From Hyphomicrobium_A sp963722495 (GTDB lineage Bacteria; Pseudomonadota; Alphaproteobacteria; Rhizobiales; Hyphomicrobiaceae): a stretch of 64,000 bases of DNA. Position 1 is the stretch's first letter. Every line of letters starts with the position of its first letter. Positions 18,546 to 28,444 of the stretch are shown here, piece by piece. The DNA lies in the NCBI GenBank assembly GCA_963722495.1, contig CAVRND010000001.1, positions 62,001 through 126,000 of the forward strand. The letters are read 5' to 3'. Made by a program: the position numbers and the translations under genes. Under the pieces are notes generated by a model. The model did no database searches and was not told the DNA's origin. It saw only the letters and a list, made by a program, of their open reading frames with translations.

Positions 18546-19181
18546 ATGCACACATTGTCGATCGGCGACTGCATTCGGTTTGGATGGGAGACGTTCAAGC
18601 AGCGGCCTTGGATTCTCATCGGGGCTTTCGTTCTGGCGATGATCATCGCGGGCATACCCAACGCGTTCGGACCGCATCCGACGATGGGGCCTGACGGTCA
18701 GCTCATCCAGCCGCCGCCTTCGGCCTACGGCGCCATCGTGGCTATCGTCAGCATTGCGGTGTCCGTCCTCGTTGGCTTGGGCCTCACGACCTTCTCGCTT
18801 CGGGCGCACGACAACATTCAGGGCGTGCAGATCGCCGACCTTTGGAATCCTGCGCCGTTCTGGCGGTTTCTCGGCGCCCATATTCTTTCCGTCATCGCCA
18901 TTGTGCTTGGATTCATTGCGTTGATCGTCCCCGGCGTCATCCTTTCCGTGGGCCTCGCCTTCGTGCCTTATCTCGTCGTCGATCGAGGCCTTGGCCCGAT
19001 CGAGGCTCTGAAGGAGAGCTGGCGCGTCACCAAGGGCCACAAGTGGCAGTTGTTCCTGTTGTTCCTCGCTCTGGTCGGCATCAACCTGCTCGGCTTGCTA
19101 GCCCTCGTCATCGGTATCTTCGTTACCGTTCCGATCACGATGCTTGCGTTCGCGCACGCTTACCGCACGATCGCCACCTAG
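18546..19181 (+). CDS. Polytopic inner-membrane protein of unknown function
   Basis: 211 residues with about four to five membrane spans (IGAFVLAMIIAGIP, IVAIVSIAVSVLVGLGL, ILSVIAIVLGFIALIVPGV, LFLLFLALVGINLLGLLALVIGIF). The pattern RFGWETFKQRPW at the N-terminus and LGPIEALKESWRVTKGHKW before the last spans is typical of YciC/DUF975-like membrane proteins. No catalytic site is visible. ATG 18546 follows a G-rich ribosome site (AAGGGGGGG, about 8 bp spacing). A strong hairpin follows the stop by 26 bp, so this looks like a single-gene unit. Confidence 0.65.
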   Translation: MHTLSIGDCIRFGWETFKQRPWILIGAFVLAMIIAGIPNAFGPHPTMGPDGQLIQPPPSAYGAIVAIVSIAVSVLVGLGLTTFSLRAHDNIQGVQIADLWNPAPFWRFLGAHILSVIAIVLGFIALIVPGVILSVGLAFVPYLVVDRGLGPIEALKESWRVTKGHKWQLFLLFLALVGINLLGLLALVIGIFVTVPITMLAFAHAYRTIAT

Positions 19182-19207
19182 AAGGCCCGCATTGACGGGC
19201 TCGAACG

Positions 19208-19238
19208 TCCAGGACGGCCAAATTGTGGCCGTCCTGGA
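19208..19238 (+). terminator. Strong hairpin after the membrane-protein gene
   Basis: A perfect 12-bp inverted repeat (TCCAGGACGGCC, loop AAATTGT, GGCCGTCCTGGA) begins 26 bp after the stop at 19181. It has no U-tract, so it may end transcription only with help or protect the mRNA 3' end. Confidence 0.6.
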
Positions 19239-19343
19239 GTGTGCGCCGAGGGTCACACTGCTGGGCAAACGCCCCCACGCTGCGTTGCAGCGGCGCAGAC
19301 GAACGTGGTATCCCGCGGGGTCAGAGACTGTCGGGGGAACTGC

Positions 19344-20435
19344 ATGCGCCGCGGCACCGCATTCGTCGCCCTACTGCTGCTCGCAGGCCTCGTCCCGCGT
19401 GTCGCCTTGGCTGGCCCCGCGCTGGTCATAGAGGTCTCGAATAGCAAGGTGCTGCACGCCGAAGATGCCGACAACCTCTGGCATCCGGCCTCGCTCACCA
19501 AGGTCATGACCGCCTACCTCGTTTTCGAGGCGTTGAAGGCCGGCAAGCTCAACCTCAAATCGAAGATCGCGTGCTCGGCTGCCGCCAATCAGCAGCCACC
19601 CAGCAAGATCGGCCTCCCGGTCGGCGGCGAGATGACGGTCGATCAGGGCTTGCAGTCGCTGATCATAAAGTCCGCCAACGACGTCGCCGTAATGTTTGCC
19701 GAGGCGGTCGCCGGCAGCGAGGTCGCTTTCGTCGCCAATATGAACGCCACGGCGCAGCGCTTGGGGATGAGCCGCACCGTGTTCGTCAATCCGAATGGTT
19801 TGCCCAATCCGGCACAGGTGACGACGGCGCGTGATCTGGCGCTGCTGGCCCGCGCCATCATCAACGACTTCCCGGAATACGCGCACTACTGGGCCAAGCC
19901 CGAGATGCGCCTCGGCAAGAACCGGCTGGTGACGCACAATGGCCTACTGCGCTCTTTCGAGGGCGCGGACGGCTTGAAGACCGGCTTCACGTGCGACAGC
20001 GGCTTTAACGTCATCGCCACGGCGACCCGCGACGGCCGCCGCATCATCGCGGTTGTCCTCGGCGATACCAGCAGCGCAGAGCGCAACGTGCGCGCCGCCA
20101 GCTTGCTGGAGCAGGGATTCCAGCAGACCGGCTGGAAACAGCTGTTCAACTCAACGACAATCGACAACATGCCCCTCGCCACCGTCTCGACGGTGAAGAG
20201 CGTGCGCAACGACGTCTCCTCGTGGGGGTGCAAGGAGCGCAAGGCGCGCGTCGCCAAGGCGGGCAAGAAAAAGACTGTGGCCAAGGCGGGCAAGAAGAAG
20301 CCGGCTGCGGCGGCCGAGAAGCCCGAGGCAGTGACCGTCGACGTGTCGCCGGAAACGACGGGCAGCGCGCCAGCTACAGTGCAGCTGCGGGGCACCATGC
20401 CACCGCCCGCCGCAGCGGCATTCGCGCCGGACTGA
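19344..20435 (+). CDS. D-alanyl-D-alanine carboxypeptidase (peptidase S11, PBP5/6-like)
   Basis: Periplasmic serine enzyme that trims the terminal D-Ala of peptidoglycan pentapeptides. 363 residues with signal peptide (AFVALLLLAGLVPRVALA) and the three penicillin-binding motifs: SLTK (S50-K53), SAN (110-112) and KTG (212-214). The C-terminus is a Lys/Ala/Pro-rich tail with two near-identical AKAGKKK copies instead of the usual amphipathic membrane anchor, common in Hyphomicrobiales homologues. ATG 19344 has GGGGGAAC upstream; longer in-frame starts would spoil the signal peptide. Confidence 0.88.
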   Translation: MRRGTAFVALLLLAGLVPRVALAGPALVIEVSNSKVLHAEDADNLWHPASLTKVMTAYLVFEALKAGKLNLKSKIACSAAANQQPPSKIGLPVGGEMTVDQGLQSLIIKSANDVAVMFAEAVAGSEVAFVANMNATAQRLGMSRTVFVNPNGLPNPAQVTTARDLALLARAIINDFPEYAHYWAKPEMRLGKNRLVTHNGLLRSFEGADGLKTGFTCDSGFNVIATATRDGRRIIAVVLGDTSSAERNVRAASLLEQGFQQTGWKQLFNSTTIDNMPLATVSTVKSVRNDVSSWGCKERKARVAKAGKKKTVAKAGKKKPAAAAEKPEAVTVDVSPETTGSAPATVQLRGTMPPPAAAAFAPD

Positions 20436-20495
20436 CACCCAAATTTGACCGCAGCTGAATATCCCGGCTAGCGGCCAGGACCGGCACAGATGTGC

Positions 20496-20735
20496 CTAAA
20501 CGATTAGATCGAGCTTTCCGTCGCGATACGGGCAACCCGTTGGCGCTGCAGGCCGGCGCTCATTCGGCTGCGGCTGAGCGGCTCCGTTCTCGCCTTCGCT
20601 CTGCGCAGGGGCGGGAGCCGCAGGAGCACCAGCGGCGCCGGCAGCAGGACCGGCCTGCGCAAAGGCCGGAGCGGTGATGGCGAACATCGTCAGCGATGCC
20701 GCGCAAACAAGGGTTAACCGCGATTGTGAGGTCAT
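20496..20735 (-). CDS. Small secreted Ala/Pro-rich protein with conserved C-terminus
   Basis: 79 residues. A signal peptide (LTLVCAASLTMFAITAPAFA) is followed by a low-complexity Ala/Pro/Gly region and a compact end, GCPYRDGKLDLIV, a tail I associate with small secreted proteins of Hyphomicrobiales. A GAGGAGG ribosome site sits 6 bp before ATG 20735, which supports a real gene. The single cysteine in the tail may form an intermolecular disulfide. Function unknown. Confidence 0.6.
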   Translation of the reverse strand: MTSQSRLTLVCAASLTMFAITAPAFAQAGPAAGAAGAPAAPAPAQSEGENGAAQPQPNERRPAAPTGCPYRDGKLDLIV

Positions 20736-20874
20736 CTCACATCCTCCTCGGCACGATTGCCCTGAACCTACCACGAACGCCACCGCGGTCGCCCGGTTCA
20801 TTTTGAGGCAAGAATCGCTGGCAAGCTTCTTGCTCCATCGGCGAAACGCAAGGACACACCGGGATTCCACGACG

Positions 20875-21090
20875 ATGGCAAATGTCTGGCAAGAAAAGGC
20901 GTCCATAGACGTGCCTGAACACGACGCGATGGCGATCGTTCTCGAGGCAAGACATGGGCTTTACGCGGCCGAGGTTGCCGACTTCTTCTCGGCCGCCCAC
21001 TTCCAGAAAGGCGATGAGGACCGTTCCAACGCCTGGGCAAACGTTGCCGAGCGCGTGCGCGACCGCCAGCGCGAGCGCATGCACACATGA
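20875..21090 (+). CDS. Small conserved hypothetical protein
   Basis: 71 residues (MANVWQEKASIDVPEHDAM onward), acidic to neutral, predicted mostly helical, with no signal or membrane span. The core AMAIVLEARHGLYAAEVADFFSAAH is well composed for a real small protein of rhizobial type. It ends 25 bp before the flippase gene on the same strand. The ribosome site is weak, so the start is uncertain. Confidence 0.5.
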   Translation: MANVWQEKASIDVPEHDAMAIVLEARHGLYAAEVADFFSAAHFQKGDEDRSNAWANVAERVRDRQRERMHT

Positions 21091-21115
21091 AGTGTTCACC
21101 GCCCCCGATGGCCCG

Positions 21116-22519
21116 ATGAGTCAGGCGAACGCCCTCGGGGTGTCTCCGGCTGCACTGATCTGGCTGGCACTGCGTGAACTGCCACTGCAGGCGATGACTA
21201 TCCTGCGGGCGCGCAGCGAGCGTCATCGCACCCAGCGCGACGCCTTCACGGTGTTCGGGGTGCGTTGCGCCAGTGCCGCCCTGCTCTATCTGTCGCAGAT
21301 CGTGCTCGCCCGCTGGATGGGCAGCAACGAGTACGGCATCTACGTTTACGTCTGGACCTGGGTGATGATCCTCGGCGGCGTCGCCGACCTCGGGCTCGGC
21401 GTCGCCACCATTCGCTTCGTGCCGCAATACCGCGAGAAGGGCGACCCGGCGCTTCTGCGCGGCGTCGTGCGTGGCGCCCGCCGCGTGGCGCTCGCCGTCG
21501 GCACACTCATCGCGCTGGCCGGCGCCGCGGTGCTGTACCTGTTCCAACCGCTCGACCCGCACTTCATGCTGCCCGCATATCTCGCCCTCGCGTGCGTGCC
21601 GCTCTACGCGCTGACCTGGGTGCAGGACGGCATCGGCAAGGCCTTCGCGTGGATGGGCCTCTCGATGGTGCCGCCCTACATGCTGCGGCCCGCGCTGATC
21701 CTCGTCGGCGTCGTGATGGCCCACATGGCCGGACTGCCGATGGAGGCCACGACGGCCGCGGGCGCCGCGATTGTCGCCACCTGGGGCGCCGGCCTCGTGC
21801 AGACGCTGCTGATGAACCGGCGTCTCGCGGCGACGACCGGCACTGGAACGGACCAGTACGACTTCCCCGTCTGGCTGCGGATGAGTTGGCCGCTGCTCGT
21901 CATCGCCGCCTGCGAATTCACGCTGCAGAGCGCCGACGTGCTCGTCGTATCGCACTACATGACGCCGACCGACGTCGGCATCTACTTCGCCGCCGCCAAG
22001 ACGATGTCGCTCATTCTATTCGTCCACTATGCGGTGGGCAGCGCCGTCGCCAATCGCTTCGCGGCGCTCGGCGCGCGCGGCGACCGCGAGAGCCTCGATG
22101 CGTTCGCGCAGGAAGCCGCGCATTGGACCTTCTGGCCCTCGCTTGCCGCCGGCCTTGTCCTGCTGGCGCTCGGCATACCGCTGTTGTGGCTGTTCGGCCC
22201 GCAGTTCGTCGACGGCTATCCGGTGATGCTGATCCTCGTCGTCGGCTTCCTGTTCCGCGCCTCGATGGGACCCTCGGAGTTCCTCTTGAACATGCTCGGC
22301 AAGCAGTCGATCAGCGCCGCGGTGCAGGTGACCGTCGCGGTGATGAGCGTCGTGCTCAATCTGCTGCTGGTGCCGTACTACGGCCTCATCGGCGCAGCGA
22401 CGGCGACGTCGGCGGCGCTGATGACCGGAGCGCTACTCAACAATGTGGCTGTGTATCGAACTCTCGGCATCGAGGTTGCGGTCTGGCGCAACCTCTTCAA
22501 GCGCAAAGCGCGGGACTGA
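21116..22519 (+). CDS. Polysaccharide/lipid-linked oligosaccharide flippase (Wzx/MATE-like)
   Basis: 467 residues with about twelve to fourteen membrane spans. The N-terminal pattern (RDAFTVFGVRCASAALLYLSQIVLARWMG, quoted in part) and YGIYVYVWTWVMILGG, LGVATIRFVPQYRE fit the polysaccharide-biosynthesis (PF01943/PF13440) branch of the MOP superfamily, which moves undecaprenyl-linked sugars across the inner membrane. No glycosyltransferase cluster surrounds it, so the substrate is unknown; the polysaccharide enzyme at 8.6-12 kb exports its own polymer and would not need it. ATG 21116 removes an unnatural N-terminal extension that overlaps the preceding small gene. Confidence 0.78.
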   Translation: MSQANALGVSPAALIWLALRELPLQAMTILRARSERHRTQRDAFTVFGVRCASAALLYLSQIVLARWMGSNEYGIYVYVWTWVMILGGVADLGLGVATIRFVPQYREKGDPALLRGVVRGARRVALAVGTLIALAGAAVLYLFQPLDPHFMLPAYLALACVPLYALTWVQDGIGKAFAWMGLSMVPPYMLRPALILVGVVMAHMAGLPMEATTAAGAAIVATWGAGLVQTLLMNRRLAATTGTGTDQYDFPVWLRMSWPLLVIAACEFTLQSADVLVVSHYMTPTDVGIYFAAAKTMSLILFVHYAVGSAVANRFAALGARGDRESLDAFAQEAAHWTFWPSLAAGLVLLALGIPLLWLFGPQFVDGYPVMLILVVGFLFRASMGPSEFLLNMLGKQSISAAVQVTVAVMSVVLNLLLVPYYGLIGAATATSAALMTGALLNNVAVYRTLGIEVAVWRNLFKRKARD

Positions 22520-22538
22520 GCAGCCCCGCGGCTCCGGC

Positions 22539-23216
22539 TTACATCGGCGAGCCGATCACCAGCGTCCAAAACGATTTGAACTCGGTGCGCGGATCCTGCA
22601 CCAGTCCGATGCCCATGTGCGTGGCATCGCCGAGCAGCAGGTTCTTGTTGTGGCCGGGGCTTTCCTTCCAGCCGCGCATCACTTCATTGAAGTCGATTTG
22701 GCCGGTGCCGACATTCTCTGCCGCGAGACGCGCCTTGAAGCCCGTGCGCTTGACGCGATCCCACGGATTGGAGCCGTCCGAGCCGTAGTGCGAGATGCGA
22801 TCCCACTTGGCGAGATCACGCGAGTGAGCCTTGGCGGCCTCGGTGAGCTCGGCGTTGAGCTTCAGAGGCTTCAGGCCCTTGTCCTTGCGATACTGATTGA
22901 TGATGTCGCGCGCCTTCTCGGGATCGAGCGCGGTGTGCGTGTAGTCACGGTCGGCGAGCGCACCGGCCGGAGCTTTCTCATAGGAGCCGCTCGGCGCCTG
23001 ATCGTCGAGCTTGGCATATTGCTGGCCGGCGACGGCAGGCGCTTTTTCACGCTTAGCCGAAGGCTCGCCGCCGAGCGCAACGCTCTCTGAGCGCGGCGCG
23101 GATGTGATCGAAGCCGTGGTGTCGGGTTCGTTATAACCGGAAGAGATAGTTCCGGAACCGAGGCTGCAGGCACCCAACGCCACTGCAGCACCCGCGCATA
23201 GCGCTACGCGATACAT
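22539..23216 (-). CDS. CAP/SCP-domain lipoprotein
   Basis: 225 residues. MYRVALCAGAAVALGAC is a lipoprotein signal with lipobox LGAC; GGGAG lies 8 bp upstream of ATG 23216, so this start is preferred to the one 45 bp earlier. A disordered linker precedes a CAP domain (about 105-225) with INQYRKDKGL, HSRDLAKWDRISHYG, AENVGTG, VMRGWKESPGHNKNLLL and MGIGLVQDP. Bacterial CAP proteins are secreted or envelope-attached and of mostly unknown activity. It is convergent with the flippase gene. Confidence 0.85.
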   Translation of the reverse strand: MYRVALCAGAAVALGACSLGSGTISSGYNEPDTTASITSAPRSESVALGGEPSAKREKAPAVAGQQYAKLDDQAPSGSYEKAPAGALADRDYTHTALDPEKARDIINQYRKDKGLKPLKLNAELTEAAKAHSRDLAKWDRISHYGSDGSNPWDRVKRTGFKARLAAENVGTGQIDFNEVMRGWKESPGHNKNLLLGDATHMGIGLVQDPRTEFKSFWTLVIGSPM

Positions 23217-23609
23217 ACGAGCCACTCCCGCGTGGAAGATTGCGGTACAACGATTCATCATCGCCTAAACCCGTTAACTCGCCGTTAATGCTAAGGAGTT
23301 GTAACCGCACGTCCGGAAGTGAGCTGACCGAAGCCGCGCATTTTCCAGTTTCGTGTGGCCTTTCCCCCGGTTGCGTCGGCGGCACCGCGAAGCGCCTCAC
23401 CCGATCACGCTTCATTATGGTGTCGCCAATTTGGCCCGCTTGAGGCGAAAGGCGGGCGAAGCGGCGAAAAGCGACAGGGTCGACATGCAACCGTCCCCTA
23501 CCCATTCGCTCCGCCCTCTTGAAGCCACCGCAAACTCACACACAATTCGCTCCGAGAGGCCGGTGATTCGCGCGTACGGCAATGCCAATGGCATGAGGAG
23601 ACGCGTTGC
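23217..23609. other. Intergenic region before the double-ATPase operon
   Basis: About 390 bp between divergent genes. It contains two CCGTTAA-type repeats near 23272-23287 and a relatively AT-rich stretch around 23262-23310, which could be the lipoprotein promoter. No convincing gene, long inverted repeat or attachment site is visible. Confidence 0.4.
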
Positions 23610-24743
23610 ATGTCGGCCCTGAGCACGAAAGCGCAGGCGCTGCCCGCCAGCGGAGCCGCGCCCGGCGTCATCGACGATCTCATCCTGGCGCGTGCCGCGT
23701 GCTCGGGCGGCGCCACCCGCGCCCAAATCGTGCGCGACCTCGGCCCGCTGCTGACCCCGAAGCTATCGACGGCGCAATGGCGCGTCACCGCCGATGTCGC
23801 GCTTTCGCGCCTCAGCGTCGGCGGCAGACTGCGCGACGCGCGCGGACGACTGCGCCCGACGGAGCAGGGCGAGGCGGCGGTCGCCAGCTTTTTCGGCGAG
23901 AAGGACGCGCAGGCGCGCAGCTGGAACGACCAGCGCGACATCTGGATGGTCGCCAAGGCGCTCGGCGTCGACCCCAGCAAACCGGCCCTGCGCAGCGCAT
24001 TATCGCGACCCGATGGCCTCAGCGCGCTCGTGGTGCAGCAGGCCTTCGGCCTTGCGGTACGCCAGGCGCTGTCGCCGTCGAAACTGCGCGCGGCATTGGC
24101 GCTCGTGGCGCTGGAGCGCGCCTTCGGCGACAACGTCAAAGAAGGGCTCGGCAAGGGATCGGCGCTTTCCGCCAAGGCCGGACGCGTTCTCGCCGGTCAA
24201 TTGTTGCAGAAGCCGCGCGAGCTGACGACCGACACGCGCCTAATCGCGGCTCTGTGTGCCGATCTGGCGGGCGTAGCGCGCTTCGACGCCGACACGCTGC
24301 GCCTTACCGTGCTGCGCAAGCTGGCTGGTGTCGATGCACCGATCAGCCCACAGCCGATCGCCAAGCCCGCCTTGCGGGCCGTGCGCGAATCGGAAACGCC
24401 GCCGCCGAATATCCTCACACCGCAACCCGAAGAAACGCCGCAGCGCCCTGGATTGGCGCAATTTTCGGCCGGTGTGCTTACCGCGGCACGTATTCGCGCC
24501 GAGGGCTGGCCAGGGGCACGCAAGGCGTTTATCTCTCGGGTGTGGGACGCGATTCGCACCTCGCACCCCGAGTGGGGTCTCTCTGAGATCGACTTCAAGG
24601 ACATGCTGACCGGAGCCCACAGGGCGGGACAGCTGGTGCTGACGGGCGCCGACCTCAAGAACAAACAAAACATCAAGGAGTTCGAGGATTCCGCGATCCT
24701 CTACAAGAACACCGTCTGGCACTACGTGCGCGTCGAAGACTGA
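23610..24743 (+). CDS. Unrecognised protein, first gene of the double-ATPase unit
   Basis: 377 residues, no signal peptide or membrane span; I do not recognise the family. The N-terminal third is Ala/Leu/Arg-rich and helical, with pieces like QWRVTADVALSRLSVGGRLRD that look like a winged-helix recognition region. The middle is helical (KLRAALALVALERAFGDNVKEG). A Pro-rich linker (about 265-295) leads to a C-terminal domain (about 300-377, FISRVWDAIRTSHPEWGLSEIDF ... YKNTVWHYVRVED) that looks like a second winged helix. GAGGAG is 9 bp before ATG 23610. The stop lies 21 bp before the double-ATPase gene, so they form an operon. Inference: a DNA-binding or adaptor partner of that ATPase. Confidence 0.7.
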   Translation: MSALSTKAQALPASGAAPGVIDDLILARAACSGGATRAQIVRDLGPLLTPKLSTAQWRVTADVALSRLSVGGRLRDARGRLRPTEQGEAAVASFFGEKDAQARSWNDQRDIWMVAKALGVDPSKPALRSALSRPDGLSALVVQQAFGLAVRQALSPSKLRAALALVALERAFGDNVKEGLGKGSALSAKAGRVLAGQLLQKPRELTTDTRLIAALCADLAGVARFDADTLRLTVLRKLAGVDAPISPQPIAKPALRAVRESETPPPNILTPQPEETPQRPGLAQFSAGVLTAARIRAEGWPGARKAFISRVWDAIRTSHPEWGLSEIDFKDMLTGAHRAGQLVLTGADLKNKQNIKEFEDSAILYKNTVWHYVRVED

Positions 24744-24764
24744 GACGTCGAGGGCCGTCGACTA

Positions 24765-27700
24765 ATGCAGCAGCAAGAAGTTCCCCCACAACCAGCTCCT
24801 GACCGGCTGTTCTCGGCGTTCGAGCAATCGATCACCTGGGAGGATGACATCTGGCGGGCCGATCCCGTCGACGTCGCCGAAGTGCACGCCAAGGCGCGGC
24901 GCAAATTCTCCGACCTATTGACCGGCATCATCTCGGGCAGGGGCCCGGGCACGCAGGACCGCATCCTGCTCTTCCACGGCCAGTCGGGCGCCGGCAAGAC
25001 GCACCTGTTGCGCGCGCTGCGAACCACGGCGCACCGCGCGGGCACGGCCTACTTCGGCTACGCGCAGATGACGCCGGATGTCGCCAACTACGCCGACTAC
25101 TACCTGCGCCGTCTCGTGCACTCGCTCGAGAAGACGTACGACCCGGATTCATCTGGCGAGAGCGCGCTGACGCGCCTCACCGGCCGCCTCGTCGCCGACG
25201 CGGCCGTCGATGCCAAGGACCTGCAGAACCTGCGCGAGGCGAGCCTCGATGAGGCCAAGCTCGCCAAGCTCGTGCTCAAGATCGCCGACGATATCGTCGC
25301 CAGCCCCAAGTACGCCAAGCAGGACCTCGACATCAACGTCGTGCGCGCCATGCTTTACCTGGAACGCCGCGATCCGCGCATCGATCAGCGCATCCGCCAA
25401 TACCTGCACGGCCGCCCGCTCACCGAGCTTGCGCATCAGGCCGTCGCCGCACTCGACCCGAACGATGGCGAGGACCGCGCCTTCGAGATCATCGCCGCCT
25501 TCGGCGCGCTGATGTGGACCGTAGAGCGCGCCTCGCTCGTGTTCTGCGTCGATCAGGTCGAGGACCTGCGCTTTTTCTCCGACGCCGAGGAACGCTTCCA
25601 GCGCGCCGTGCGCGATCTCATCCAGATCGCCAACCGGGTGCCGAACGCCATTCTCATCATCTCGTGCCTGGAAGACTTCTACGGCCAGGTGCGCGGCGTG
25701 CTCGCGCAGTCGTACATCGACCGCATCGAGAAGGCCGGTCCGGTCGCGCTTCTTGAAAGCCGCACGCCGGAAGAAGCCAAGCTGATCATCGCCAAGCGGC
25801 TGGCGCATCTCGCCGCAACGGGCGATGCCAAGAGCGGGTACTCGGATCCGTCCGCGTTCTTCGGTCCGCAGTTCTACGAGGAGTTCGCCGGTCTCTCGAC
25901 GCGGCGTCTGCTCGAGCACGCGCACAATCGCCTGCGCACCAAGACCTCGCCTGAAGCGGACGAGCCCGATGAGGGCGCCGAGAGCGAAAAGAGCGGGTTC
26001 ATCTCGCGCCTTGCGGCGGCGCTCGGTCTCGGCTTTGCGAGCGACGACCCGTCAGCGCCCGAAGCGCCGGTCGATTATCGCGAAATCCTGGGAGCGGTTC
26101 CAGAACGCCTCCGAGGCGGAAATCCCGTCCGATGAGCGCGAGCTGCTCGACATCCTCTCCGGCGGCCTCGCGCTCGCCAAGGAGGAATGGGCCGGCACTA
26201 TCCTGCTCAACATCGAGCGCATCGAGCTTGCTGAAGACCTCTCCGCCATCGACTTCACGCTGAAGCACAAGGGCGGCCTGACCACCGACGGCCGCGTGTT
26301 CGTGTGCAACAAGCCGACCCAGGGCGGTGGCTTGAAGCGTCAGCTCGACCGCGTGCTGCCCAACATGGGCGCCAAGCAGTGCTTCATGCTGCGCGCCTCC
26401 GACTTCCCGCCCAATCGCAAGAACCAGACGGCACAAGCTTTCCGCAAGTTTCGCGAGTCCGGCGGCCGTCCGCTTATGGTGCCAATTGCCGAGTGGGAGC
26501 GCATGATGATGGTGCGCGAGTTCCACACCCACCATCGCCAGGACCCCGGCTTCACCGCCTGGCTCGGCACCGCCAAGCTGCTCTCCAACCTTCCCGCGAT
26601 CATCCAATTGCTGCGCCTCGATCTCCTGGGGCGCGCCCTGCCGAAGTCAGCGGCGGCCGTAGCCGAAGCCGCGGCCAACGGGACGAAAGCCAAAGCTGGC
26701 CGCACCGTCGCGCTCGACAGCGACGAGCTGTCTGCGGCCGCCGATGCTGCCGCGACGCCTGCCGTCGATGACGAAGAGGAGCTGCCGCTGTCCGTCATCC
26801 TCGACGAGGGCGCCGGCGGCTCGAGCATCTGCGCCGGACGCGAGCTACGCCCGGGCGCGCGGGCCGTCACACTCAACAAGAACGTCCTGAAGCGCCACGC
26901 CGCGGTGCTCGGCGGCTCCGGCTCGGGCAAGACGACGCTTGCCCTCAGCCTGATCGAGCAGCTGCTGCTGCGCGGCATCCCGGCGGTGCTCATCGATCGC
27001 AAGGGCGATCTGTGCAGCTACGCCAATCCCGATGTTTGGCGCGACAACGACGAGGAATTCTCCGAGCGCCGCGGCGAGCGCGAGAAGCTCGCCGACGCCA
27101 TCGATGTCGCCGTGTTCACGCCCGGCCGCTCATCGGGCCGCCCGATTTCCATCACGCTGCTGCCCAACGGCATCAACGAGCTGCCCGAGCACGAGCAGCA
27201 GCTGCTGGCCAACCTCTCCTCAGCCGCCCTCGGCGAGATGCTGCATCTGAAGAACTCGGCGACGCATCAGAAGCAGTCGGGCACCCTCTCGGTTGCCCTG
27301 CGCATCCTCGGCTCGCGCCACAGCCGCGAGGTGACGCTGACCGACCTCATCCATCTCCTCGAGGACGAGGATCCGGAGCTGTCGGAGCTGACGCAGCGCA
27401 TGGACCCGTCCGGCAAGATCCGCCGCGATCTGGTCGCCCAGCTCGACAGCTTGCGTCACCGCAACGCCTCGCTGTTCGAGGCGGGTGGCGAGACGCTGAG
27501 CATGGAATCCCTGCTCGGCCTCGGCCCCCATGCCCGCGACGGCCGCACACGGCTTTCGATCATTTACACGGGCTTCCTCGGCGACAACGAGAACATCCTC
27601 TTCTGGGTGTCGCAGTTCCTGGCCGAAGCGCTGCGCTTCTGCCAGCGGAACCCGAACGACGAGCTGCAGGCCGTCGTCATGTTCGACGAGGCCGATCTCT

Positions 27701-28182
27701 ACATTCCGGCGAACGCCAAGCCGGCCACCGCCGAGCCGCTGCAGAGCCTTTTGAAGCGCGCCCGCTCCGCCGGCCTCGGCATGATGCTGGCAACGCAATC
27801 GCCGGGCGACCTCGACTACAAGAGCCGCGATCAGATCACGAGCTGGTTCATCGGCCGCGTGCGTGAAGACACAGCCCTGCGCAAGCTGAAAGCGGCTTTC
27901 TCTAGCGAGTCCGGTCTGGAGCCGGCGGCCGTGCTGCCCGGCCAGACGGTGGGCGAATTCCATCTCGTTCAGGAAGGTCTCGTGCGCCCGATGAAGGCGC
28001 AGCGCTCGCTCATCGAAGCCGAGCAGGTGCCGTTCGATCGCATCGAGCAGTTGGCGCGCGAAACGAAGGGTCAGGACGAGCGCCAGCTGCGTCTGTTCGA
28101 TGCGCCTGCGCGGACAGTCGGCGACGGGAATTGTCAAGCGCGGCTGATGCCGTTTTGCCACTCATCCACAGGGTTGCCGTAG
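24765..28182 (+). CDS. Giant double ATPase: AAA/ORC-like domain fused to HerA-like translocase (one frameshift)
   Basis: About 1138 residues once one extra G near 26091 is removed (DYREIL-ERFQNASEAEI junction). The N-terminal ATPase (about 20-400) has Walker A GQSGAGKTH (72-80) and Walker B LVFCVDQVEDL (D263), like ORC/STAND-type AAA proteins. The C-terminal half (about 690-1110) is HerA/FtsK-like: Walker A GGSGSGKTT (about 716), VLIDRKGDLCSY, Walker B VVMFDEADLY (about 970), LLATQSPGDL-type MLATQSPGDLDYKS, and SWFIGRVRED. A motor that moves DNA, perhaps recruited by its neighbour, is the likely role. No nuclease is encoded next to it, unlike HerA-NurA. The last 20 residues look unnatural and may reflect another indel. 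Confidence 0.8.
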
Positions 28183-28332
28183 CAAGAGGAATCACTTGCC
28201 GGTGCACGGCGAGGCTCATCCAAACTCCACCAGAGTTTTATCTAACGCATTTGCGGATTTGAGTTTTCTGTCCCTGCACGGCATAGCGCCAAGTGGGGGA
28301 CGCACTGTTGTCTTTCGCAATTGCGAACCTGA

Positions 28333-28374
28333 ACGCCCTTCGCCCCGTAAACAGGGCGTGTCAACTTCTTTTTT
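28333..28374 (+). terminator. Probable rho-independent terminator after the double-ATPase gene
   Basis: CGCCC (28341-28345) pairs with GGGCG (28354-28358), or ACGCCC at 28333 with GGGCGT, and a T-rich run (CTTCTTTTTTCT) follows within a few bases, 150 bp past the stop codon. Confidence 0.5.
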
Positions 28375-28444
28375 CTAATGTAAATTCTGCATGTCACTGG
28401 AAATTTTTAGGGGGTCTTCAGTGACAATGCGGTTGTTGCGTTTG

